Source: CAWIJJ01 sp963836405 (GTDB lineage Bacteria > Acidobacteriota > Terriglobia > Bryobacterales > Bryobacteraceae). From it: DNA of 64,000 nucleotides. This document shows positions 36,805-44,344 of this stretch, in pieces. A program made the position numbers and the translations under genes. The stretch's first letter is position 1; every line of letters begins with the position of its first letter. The notes beneath the pieces are model-generated. The model ran no database searches and had not been told where the DNA came from. It worked only from the letters and a program-made list of their open reading frames with translations. Where the stretch lies: the NCBI GenBank assembly GCA_963836405.1, contig CAWIJL010000018.1:310001-374000 (forward strand), written 5' to 3'.

Positions 36805-37896
36805 TCACTCTGCGGCGGCGCGGAATCCGGCACTCGCCTGGTACGCGAGCCTGCGCGCGCGATTCATGCTTCCCAGAGGCCGCAGAAAGTCATCTGTAAT
36901 GTTGTTCCAGGGGTTGAAGTTCAGCGCATCCACCTGGGCGTCGTTGGACTTCGCTTCTGCCGTACCGAGGTCCTGCTGCGGAACGACCAGTTGCGCGATG
37001 CCGACGAACGGTGAGTCCTCTTCATTCCACTCGGTACTCGCATCTTCAATCGGCGTGGTTTCTTCGTCCACGAATCGCTGCACTTTAAAGTCGAAAACAA
37101 CCGGCTGCTTTTCAAGACGCCTCTGGAGATCTTCACGGAGAAGCCCCGGACCTGAGGGTTCCGGTCTCAACCTTGTCCTGGTCGTGTGTTGCAGCTTGAA
37201 CTGCACGGCGAACGGACCGAATTTCGAAGGCGGCCGGCACCAGTAATCCTGCATGGCCAGGCTCTTTATGCCGGCGGAACGGATCACCTGTCCACCCAGT
37301 GTGGTCAGCATGCGCACCGCGTGAAATTGGCTTTTCAGGGGCTCGATGAAACCCGTTGCACCCGGGTCCTGAAGTTTGCCCGCAATCTCCTGGATGTCCG
37401 AAATAAAATCGGCTACGTCCCCCGCCAGGCTTGGCAGCACTCCCTTTCTTGCCAGCGCGGTGGTAACGATCATGAATTCCACGGCATCCCGCACATGGCT
37501 CACGGGTGCGTTGACGAATAGGAAATCGTGAGGCTTGCGGTTGTCGAAAGAGAGCCGGATGGCAATGCCGCGCAGGTCTAACTCGTTATCCGGCCTGTTC
37601 AGGCCATCCGCATTGGAGAACCGGAGTGTGGCGGGGTACACCATTCCTGGTTGAAAGAAGCCGGCCCGAAACCGTTGGGGCAGGTCTCGTGAGATGCGGA
37701 ATTCCGCATTGCAGATGCCCGCGTGAATCTTGGAATGCTGCCCGCGCTGCGGACGGTCCCGGCCGGCGTGGTCTTTGTTCAGTACCTGCACAACTCTGAC
37801 CTGGTTCGCCAGTTCGGCGAAGATCTTCTCCTCCGCCTCCTGGCTGCCACCCAGATAAGACTCCCTCCATCCTGTGTCGGGCTTTGCTCGATTCAC
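36805..37896 (-). CDS. Catalase-related (catalase-core-like) protein
   Basis: A 363-residue protein of the heme-peroxidase-like group related to catalase. It keeps the segments around GQHSKIHAG (about 52-60), YPATLRFSNADG (about 87-98), DLRGIAIRLS and the FLFVNAPVSHVRDA motif, but is shorter than true catalases (about 480 residues) and lacks the canonical C-terminal part. Related small catalase-like proteins have peroxidase or allene-oxide-type activity; which applies here is open. The start is a GTG at 37896 with a strong AGGAGG six bases upstream. No signal peptide. Confidence 0.75.
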   Translation of the reverse strand: MNRAKPDTGWRESYLGGSQEAEEKIFAELANQVRVVQVLNKDHAGRDRPQRGQHSKIHAGICNAEFRISRDLPQRFRAGFFQPGMVYPATLRFSNADGLNRPDNELDLRGIAIRLSFDNRKPHDFLFVNAPVSHVRDAVEFMIVTTALARKGVLPSLAGDVADFISDIQEIAGKLQDPGATGFIEPLKSQFHAVRMLTTLGGQVIRSAGIKSLAMQDYWCRPPSKFGPFAVQFKLQHTTRTRLRPEPSGPGLLREDLQRRLEKQPVVFDFKVQRFVDEETTPIEDASTEWNEEDSPFVGIAQLVVPQQDLGTAEAKSNDAQVDALNFNPWNNITDDFLRPLGSMNRARRLAYQASAGFRAAAE

Positions 37897-38091
37897 GGGT
37901 TACCTCCTCTGGTGAGTATGGATCATTTTGGAAGGTGGCTACCGCGCGTTCACGGGCGGACTTATCCACCGAATGTGTCCTTTTCCTCCTAAATGAGGGG
38001 CCTTTTCGCAGCACAGGCGTGCGTGTCACCACAATTCGGCAGGTGCATGGTGCGCGCTCGGGCTCATCCGGCAGTAGAATTTGGCGCAGGT

Positions 38092-39600
38092 ATGCGTGAC
38101 GCTGCCACGAATTGCTCCCTGATATGGGCTGCTCCCGGGAAGCCGGTTTCTGTCACTCTCAGCCCCGAACTGATCGCCCGTCTCGAGGTGGCGGTCCGCG
38201 AGGGACTTCAGTTGCTGCCGAGCCGCGGCGAGGAAGTGGGCGGGCTTCTTTTGGGGAAGGCGAAACGTGCCGGCGCCGCGGCCGTGGTTGAAATTTCCGA
38301 CTTCGAGCCGCTCGAGTGCGAGCATGCCGCCGGGCCGTCGTTCCTGTTGTCCGGTCCGGATCGGGCCCGGCTCGAACAGCGGCTTCGCCGCTTCAAGTCC
38401 AAGGCAGGCCTTTCGATTGTAGGAGTCTATCGGACGCACACCCGCAGGTCGCCGGGCCTCACGCTCGAAGATGTCGATTTGATGTCCGCCTATTTTGCGC
38501 GACCGTCGGATCTCTTTCTGCTGATTCGCGCGCACGCGGATGGTCTGCCGACCGCGGGCTTTGTGATCTGGGAGGGTCGCGAAATCCGCTCCGTTACGCC
38601 CTACGCCGAGTTCGTGTTGCGGCCAGCGCCGCCGGAGGCCCCGGCGGCCCGGGAGCCGCGCGTTGAGCCCCCGGCGGTTCCCGCGCCCCCACCCGTCGTC
38701 GCGGTCCCCCCGCCGGAAGTGGCGACGCATCGGCGTCCGGCGTGGAAGCGCTGGCAACTGGCTGGTCTGGTCGCCGCCGGAATCGTGTCCGGGGTGGTAT
38801 TGACCGGGTTGAGCCGGGGGCCGGAGAGAACCGTGGTCGCCGCTCCGGAAGTGCAACCGGTCACGAGCGCGAAGAGCAGACCGTCGCCTAGGCCGTCGCC
38901 TTTTCTGGAACCGGCATCGGAGCCGGTGGCGGTGGCGCCCCTATCCACCGCCTCGATTCCGTCGATACCCTCCGCCGCTCCCCCGGGGCTGGTGAAACAG
39001 AGCTTGGGTTCCAGCGATCGGACCGTTCCGGAACTGCCGGTCACACGAGTTGCCCGGCGACGCTTGCTGCCGCCGCCGGTCTCCCTGCCTGCGGAAGTGC
39101 CGAAGCCGGCCGAAATGCCCGAACCTCCGCCGATCGCCGCCCATGCCGTCGCGGCCAGACCGGATGTACCCCTCGCAAGCGGCATCTTCAACGTGCCCGC
39201 TCCCAGGCCTCCGGATACGTTCGTGCGGGTAACTCTCGATTCTTCGATAGCATCCCGGCGATCGGGTTTCTTCGGTAAATTCCGGCTGACATCCAAGGAA
39301 GAAAGGGAGGCTGGGTTCGTGCCTCCGAAGGTTGTCCGCCGGGGGGAGACAACCGTTTCGCCGGAACTCCGCCGCCGCATCAAATCCGAGGTTCCCATCG
39401 ATGTCAGGGTGTTTGTGGACCGAGCGGGCAAGGTTGAATATGCGGAGCTGGTGTCGGACGCGAGCCGCCTGGATCGCGACCTTGCCAGCCTCGCCGTGTT
39501 CTCGTCGCGCCGCTGGCAATTTACGCCCGCACAGACAGGAGACGAGAAGGTGCCGGCCGAAGTCGTGCTTCACTTCCGCTTCGGTCCGGCAGCCCGCTGA
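38092..39600 (+). CDS. JAB/MPN-like domain fused through a membrane segment to a TonB C-terminal domain
   Basis: A 502-residue protein. Residues about 20-175 match the JAB/MPN fold: Glu 47/48 in EEVGGLLLG and the JAMM-like run beginning at residue 114. In the H-x-H-x7-S-x2-D pattern the positions read Arg 114, His 116, Thr 124 and Asp 127, so one metal-binding His is lost. A membrane segment follows (about 228-245), then a long Pro/Ala-rich linker (about 250-405) and a TonB-like C-terminal domain (about 415-502, with VPIDVRVFVDRAGKVEYAEL). The N-terminal domain should be cytoplasmic and the TonB part periplasmic. No ExbB/ExbD genes are adjacent. ATG 38092 is chosen to begin the JAB part; its Shine-Dalgarno is weak. 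Confidence 0.78.
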   Translation: MRDAATNCSLIWAAPGKPVSVTLSPELIARLEVAVREGLQLLPSRGEEVGGLLLGKAKRAGAAAVVEISDFEPLECEHAAGPSFLLSGPDRARLEQRLRRFKSKAGLSIVGVYRTHTRRSPGLTLEDVDLMSAYFARPSDLFLLIRAHADGLPTAGFVIWEGREIRSVTPYAEFVLRPAPPEAPAAREPRVEPPAVPAPPPVVAVPPPEVATHRRPAWKRWQLAGLVAAGIVSGVVLTGLSRGPERTVVAAPEVQPVTSAKSRPSPRPSPFLEPASEPVAVAPLSTASIPSIPSAAPPGLVKQSLGSSDRTVPELPVTRVARRRLLPPPVSLPAEVPKPAEMPEPPPIAAHAVAARPDVPLASGIFNVPAPRPPDTFVRVTLDSSIASRRSGFFGKFRLTSKEEREAGFVPPKVVRRGETTVSPELRRRIKSEVPIDVRVFVDRAGKVEYAELVSDASRLDRDLASLAVFSSRRWQFTPAQTGDEKVPAEVVLHFRFGPAAR

Positions 39601-39630
39601 AACCGCGACATCGCGATTCGGCGCGCCGCC

Positions 39631-42096
39631 TCATTCCATGCGCAGGGCATCTACCGGATGGATCAACGAAGCGCGCCTGGCCGGCAGGTAACTGGCCAGC
39701 GCGGCCGCGCCGAGCAGGCCGGCGGAGGCCAGAACGTAGGTGAGCGGGTCGAGCGGGCTGGTATCGAACAGCAGCGAGGACATGATACGAGTGATGGCTC
39801 CGGCCGCAGCGAGTCCCACGCCGACTCCGATTCCCGCGAGAATGACGCCTTGCCGGACAACCATGCCGCGCACTTCGGCGTTACCCGCGCCCAGTGCAAT
39901 CCGGATTCCCAGTTCGCGGGTCCGCTGCGAAACGGAATACGAGATGACGCCGTAGATACCGATCACGCCCAACAGCAGCGCCATTCCGCCGGCGATGCCG
40001 AGCATCGCGAGGGTAAAGGAACTGCGTGCCATAGAGCCGCGGTAGACCTCTTCCATCGTCTTCGTATTGACGATCGGAACGTCCGGGATCACAGACCAGA
40101 CCGCCTGCCGAATCTGCGTCAACAGGCCTTCCGTGCCGGCGCGGCCGGTTCGCATCACGAACACAGAACGCCGCGGCAGGAAGGTTTCGTTGCCCCAGAA
40201 GTTGTTCATGATCACGGGCCAATAGATGGTGGCGGGGGCCTTCTTGTCGGCGCCATCGTGGCGGATGTCGCCCACCACGCCGATGATTTCGTGCCACGGG
40301 TCTGCGCCACCTTCGCGGATCCGTTTGCCGAGGGCGGCGGATGGATTCTGCCAGAGTTCCCGGGCGAAGTTTTCCGAGACGATTGCCACCTGTTGGCGCT
40401 GCTCGATGTCGGTCCAGGTAAGGTCGCGGCCCGCAATCAGCGGAGTGCCCATAGCCTGGAAGAAGCCCGGGGAAACGAACTTGAACCGCCGGAGCGGCGG
40501 CACCTGGCCTTCGGCGTAGACGCGGTCTTCCGCAAAAAGCACGTCGGTGCTGTTGTTGCCGTCGGTGGGCACCGAGTTGGCGAAAGACACCGATGTGACG
40601 CCCGGCAGTTCGACGAGTTTACGGCGAATCTCCTGCTGCATGCGGAGGACGCGCTCGGGCTCCTTCACCTGTCCTTCAGCGATTTCGATGCGGAACGTTT
40701 GCAGGTGCTGGAGGTCCGTGAACCCGGGATGCACGCCGCGCAACGACTGGAAGGTCCGGATCATCAACCCGGCGCTGATGAGGAGGACCACCGCCAGCGC
40801 GGTTTGCAGGATGACCAGCGTGTTGCGGGCGCGATGCCGTTCCTTGCTTTGGCTGAGCGAGCGTCCGCCCGCGCGAAGCACCGCGTTGCTGTTGGGCGAT
40901 GCGTACTTGAAGACGGGAATCAAGCCGAAGAGCAGCCCGGCGAGCAGCGAGATGGCGAGGGTGAACAGGATCACGACCGGATCGAGCGAGATCTCGTGAA
41001 GGCGCGGCAGGTAGGCGGGCGCGATGGAGATGAGGATTCGGAGCGCGCCGTAGGCAACGCCGAGGCCCAGGGCGCCGCCGGCGATGCCGAGAAACACGCT
41101 TTCCGTCAGAAGAGCGCCGGCGATGCGGTTCCAACCCGCGCCGAGCGCCATGCGAGTGGCGAGTTCCTGCTGGCGTCCTTCGGCCCGCACCAACAGAAGG
41201 TTTGCAACATTCGCGCAGGCAATCAGGAGGACCACGCCAATGCTGGCCATGATCACCCACAGCACGCTGCCGAGGTCGCCGACAACGTCTTTCTTCAGGG
41301 GCCGCACGGCGGCCGCGATGCCGGCCTCATCGAACATCTTCGCGCTGAAGCCGGGAGGCGCCGGAAACCGCTGGTTGACCATGGGGATCATGCGGGCCAC
41401 GTCGGTGTTGGCCTGCGCCAACGTGACTCCCGGCTTTAGACGAGCCAGCGGGTTGAAGCTGAAATTGCCCAGGTTCACTTTGGCGCGATCGAACTGCATC
41501 GGGAGGAACAACTCGGGTTTCTCATCGAGGAATCGGAAGGATTGCGGCATCACGCCCACAATGGTGGTGGGCTTGCCGTCGGCAACCAGGCGGCTGCCGA
41601 GGACGGACGGATCCCCGCCGAATCTGCGCTGCCAGAACCCGTAGGTGAGGATGGCGACCTCGGGTTTGCCGGCCTGGTCGTCTTCCGCGGTGAACCAGCG
41701 GCCCAAAGCGGGACGCACGCCCAGAGCCTTCAGGGTTCCGTCGGTGAGGTAGATGCAGCGGAGTTGTTCGGGGGCATCGCGGCCGGTGACGGCGACGCTG
41801 CCGCCGTTCCACAAGCCGAACTCCTGAAAGGTCCGGTTTTCCTCCCGAAACGTGAAGTAATCCGACGGGGAAGCGTTCAGATTCTCGATGTTCAGCTTCG
41901 GAGCCGTCTGCCAAACGCCGATCAGGGCCTCGGGGTCGGGATAAGGCAGGGGTTTGAGCAAAACGCCGTTTACCACGCTGAAGACCGCGCTGTTGGCCCC
42001 GACACCGATGGCGATCGTGAGGAGAGTAACGGCCGTGAATCCCGGTGAACGCACGAGCCTTCGGACAACCCGTCGAATCTCGGTGGCAAATCTCAC
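39631..42096 (-). CDS. ADOP-family (MacB-like) ABC permease without ATPase
   Basis: An 821-residue permease with two copies of the MacB periplasmic core plus FtsX domain. Membrane segments lie near 19-41, 285-310, 340-365, 385-405, 425-445, 700-725, 755-780 and 785-805; repeats are recognisable by LGAGWNRIAGALLTESVFLG and its C-terminal counterpart LGAGNAEVRGMVVRQGVIL. No ATPase gene is next to it, matching the acidobacterial duplicated orphan permeases. GTG 42096 is chosen because AAGGAG lies about eight bases upstream. Likely exports a lipid, peptide or small molecule with an ATPase coded elsewhere. Confidence 0.9.
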   Translation of the reverse strand: MRFATEIRRVVRRLVRSPGFTAVTLLTIAIGVGANSAVFSVVNGVLLKPLPYPDPEALIGVWQTAPKLNIENLNASPSDYFTFREENRTFQEFGLWNGGSVAVTGRDAPEQLRCIYLTDGTLKALGVRPALGRWFTAEDDQAGKPEVAILTYGFWQRRFGGDPSVLGSRLVADGKPTTIVGVMPQSFRFLDEKPELFLPMQFDRAKVNLGNFSFNPLARLKPGVTLAQANTDVARMIPMVNQRFPAPPGFSAKMFDEAGIAAAVRPLKKDVVGDLGSVLWVIMASIGVVLLIACANVANLLLVRAEGRQQELATRMALGAGWNRIAGALLTESVFLGIAGGALGLGVAYGALRILISIAPAYLPRLHEISLDPVVILFTLAISLLAGLLFGLIPVFKYASPNSNAVLRAGGRSLSQSKERHRARNTLVILQTALAVVLLISAGLMIRTFQSLRGVHPGFTDLQHLQTFRIEIAEGQVKEPERVLRMQQEIRRKLVELPGVTSVSFANSVPTDGNNSTDVLFAEDRVYAEGQVPPLRRFKFVSPGFFQAMGTPLIAGRDLTWTDIEQRQQVAIVSENFARELWQNPSAALGKRIREGGADPWHEIIGVVGDIRHDGADKKAPATIYWPVIMNNFWGNETFLPRRSVFVMRTGRAGTEGLLTQIRQAVWSVIPDVPIVNTKTMEEVYRGSMARSSFTLAMLGIAGGMALLLGVIGIYGVISYSVSQRTRELGIRIALGAGNAEVRGMVVRQGVILAGIGVGVGLAAAGAITRIMSSLLFDTSPLDPLTYVLASAGLLGAAALASYLPARRASLIHPVDALRME

Positions 42097-42278
42097 GCTT
42101 AAGTCTCCTTCCCGGATCGGGCGAACAATTTGACCTTCAAATAACCGTATACGCCGATGGAGCGGCAAAGTTCGCACTTTCTGCCGTGTAGCTGCGGTCC
42201 GCCGGCCGAGGCAAGGGCGAGCGGTGCGATTCCGGCCGCACGTGCGTGCTCGCCGCCGCCGATTGCGACAATGGGAGA

Positions 42279-43925
42279 GTGAGCACGCTGCGCGACAGCC
42301 TTTCGTACGAACCCCGTGAATTGAAGTTCGGCACCAGCGGACGGCGAGGAGAGGTGGTTCACCTCACGCAACTCGAGATCTACGTCAACGTTCGCGGTGA
42401 AATTGAATATTTGCTGTCGTTGCCGCGCGACGAAGGCGGAATTCGCGGCGGCGATCCATTCCCGTTCGGTTACGATCTTCGCCCCAGTTCCACGATGTTC
42501 GCAACCGAGCATGCGGGCCGGGGCGAAATCTGCCAGGCGGTGGAGCGGGCGATCGGCGACGCCGGCATGCGGCCGATTTGTCTCGGATGCGTGCCTACCC
42601 CGGCCGTGATGGCTTACGCGGCCGGCCGCGGGCTGGGCAGCATCATGGTTACCGGCAGCCACATTCCGTTCGACCGCAATGGCTATAAGCTCAATACCTC
42701 GCGCGGCGAGTTGCTCAAGCACCAGGAGGGGCCGGTCAACGAATCGGTAGCCCGGGTACGCGCCGAGATATACGCGCAGCCTGCGGACGCGTCGCTGTTC
42801 GACGCAACCGGAATGTTCCGGTCCGGGCACCGCGATTTGCCGACGGCGATTCCCGACGCTCGCGAGGCTTACCTTCGGCGGTACTCGGAATTTTTTCCGG
42901 CCGGCTGCCTGGAAGGAACGCGTGTGCTGCTGTACGAACACTCAGCCGTGGGAAGGGAACTGCTGGCCGAACTGCTGCGAATCCTCGGCGCCGAAGTTTT
43001 CCCGGCAGGGCGCAGCGAAACCTTCGTTCCCATCGACACGGAAAATATGGATGCGGCCCAACTGGCGCGGATCGAGCGGCTGGCACGCGAAGCAACGGTT
43101 GCTCACGGCCGTTTCGATGTGGTGGTTTCGACCGACGGCGACAGCGACCGTCCACTGCTCTGCGGCGTAGACGCGGAGGGCTCGGTGCGGTTCTTCAGCG
43201 GCGACCTGGTGGGCATGATCGTGGCGTCGTACCTGGGCGCCGACGCGGTGGTGGTGCCCATCACCTGCAATGACGGCATCGACCGCGGCTCGCTGGCGCA
43301 AGCCGTCGAACCAAAAACGCGAATCGGCTCGCCTTACGTGATCGCCGGAATGGAAGCCGCCCGCGCGCGGGGCCGCCGTGCGGTGTGCGGATGGGAGGCC
43401 AACGGCGGCTTCCTGACGGGCTCCGAATTCAAGCGCGGCGATCGCAGCCTGGCGGCGCTGCCCACGCGAGACGCCTTCCTGCCGGTGGTGTGCGTATTAA
43501 GCGCGGCGCGGGAGCGAGGGCTGCCGGTCTCGGGGCTGTTTGCGGAACTGCCGCAGCGGTTCAGCAGGGCGGCCCTGCTGCCGCGGTTTCCCCGCGCTGC
43601 CGCCCTCGCGATCATGGACCGCTTTATCCCGGGCCGCGACGCCGGCCGCACGAGCGCGGAAATCACTCGCGAGCTCGCCGCCGTATTTTCGCCCGGCAGC
43701 GGCTTCGGACGCATCGAGGGTATCGATTATACGGATGGTGTGCGGGTGCACTTCTCAAATGAAGATGTGGTTCACTTCCGGCCGTCCGGCAACGCCGATG
43801 AATTCCGCATCTACGGCTACGCCGGCAGCCAGCAGCGAGCCGATGAGATTGTTGCCGCGGGAATTGCGCCCGATGGGTTTCTACGGCAACTGGAGGCTGC
43901 GCTACGGGAAGGTTTCCCGGCTTGA
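42279..43925 (+). CDS. Phosphohexomutase (phosphoglucomutase/phosphomannomutase family)
   Basis: A 548-residue alpha-D-phosphohexomutase. The phosphoserine loop reads TGSHIPFDRNG with Ser 127, the metal-binding loop is DGDSDR (286-291), the sugar-specificity loop is GWEANGGF (about 371-378) and the phosphate-binding loop is RPSGNADEFR near the C-terminus. All four are complete, so the enzyme should be active; the EANGG form of loop three differs from the usual GEESGH or GEMSGH. The start is a GTG at 42279. It would feed nucleotide-sugar synthesis for glycans. Confidence 0.9.
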   Translation: MSTLRDSLSYEPRELKFGTSGRRGEVVHLTQLEIYVNVRGEIEYLLSLPRDEGGIRGGDPFPFGYDLRPSSTMFATEHAGRGEICQAVERAIGDAGMRPICLGCVPTPAVMAYAAGRGLGSIMVTGSHIPFDRNGYKLNTSRGELLKHQEGPVNESVARVRAEIYAQPADASLFDATGMFRSGHRDLPTAIPDAREAYLRRYSEFFPAGCLEGTRVLLYEHSAVGRELLAELLRILGAEVFPAGRSETFVPIDTENMDAAQLARIERLAREATVAHGRFDVVVSTDGDSDRPLLCGVDAEGSVRFFSGDLVGMIVASYLGADAVVVPITCNDGIDRGSLAQAVEPKTRIGSPYVIAGMEAARARGRRAVCGWEANGGFLTGSEFKRGDRSLAALPTRDAFLPVVCVLSAARERGLPVSGLFAELPQRFSRAALLPRFPRAAALAIMDRFIPGRDAGRTSAEITRELAAVFSPGSGFGRIEGIDYTDGVRVHFSNEDVVHFRPSGNADEFRIYGYAGSQQRADEIVAAGIAPDGFLRQLEAALREGFPA

Positions 43926-43955
43926 CAGTCCCGCCTTCGTTTAGAAAGAATTACT

Positions 43956-44198
43956 GTGAGCTCTCCAGGAGCGGCCGTGCGTATCTACGCTACACCAGAC
44001 AGCTATAAGCCTCTAGCGCCCGTCAAATGCGGCTCGTGCGGCAGTTCGGACGTCGTCCCCATGCCGGTGATCACTCTGTTCGACCGGTTTGCGTGGCGGG
44101 CGTATCGGGCACCCTTCAAGTGCCGCGGCTGCCACGCGACGCTCTACCGCCGCGTGATGAAACTGCCGGGATGGGACGACGAACCGAACGAGAGCTAA
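43956..44198 (+). CDS. Small zinc-ribbon protein, function unknown
   Basis: An 80-residue protein with two CxxC pairs, CGSC (25-28) and CRGC (56-59), separated by a hydrophobic/aromatic stretch, forming a treble-clef or ribbon zinc site. The start is a GTG 30 bp after the mutase stop, suggesting the same transcript. Family not recognised. Confidence 0.65.
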   Translation: MSSPGAAVRIYATPDSYKPLAPVKCGSCGSSDVVPMPVITLFDRFAWRAYRAPFKCRGCHATLYRRVMKLPGWDDEPNES

Positions 44199-44268
44199 CG
44201 TCCCAGCGCTCGCTCCGCTTACGGCTCTGAAATTGCGGGCTGAGGGAGACGCGTGGGGAGGAGCGTTT

Positions 44269-44299
44269 GGTAACGGCCACAAGTAATTCTCCCGTTACC
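44269..44299. promoter_or_regulatory. Inverted repeat upstream of the propeller/phosphoesterase gene
   Basis: GGTAACGG (44269-44276) and CCGTTACC (44292-44299) are perfect 8 bp inverted repeats with a 15 bp spacer, ending 45 bp before the ATG at 44345. The spacing suits a dimeric repressor or activator site, or an RNA hairpin. Confidence 0.45.
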
Positions 44300-44302
44300 G
44301 AT

Positions 44303-44320
44303 CTGTCATCTGGCTGCGGC
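44303..44320 (+). promoter_or_regulatory. Partial Pho-box-like element
   Basis: CTGTCAT (44303-44309) matches one half of the enteric PhoB box exactly; after 4 bp the second half reads CTGCGGC (three of seven). A TATGCT lies at 44331-44336, ten bases further, as in Pho promoters. It precedes two phosphatase-like genes. The second half is weak and the acidobacterial PhoB consensus is not known to me. Confidence 0.3.
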
Positions 44321-44344
44321 GTGGAAAGCGTATGCTATCGGTTC

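Noticed and set aside
43922..43947. TTGACA at the end of the mutase gene as a promoter for the zinc-ribbon gene
   Set aside because: The only -10-like hexamer is 14 bp away, too close, and the TTGACA overlaps the stop codon.
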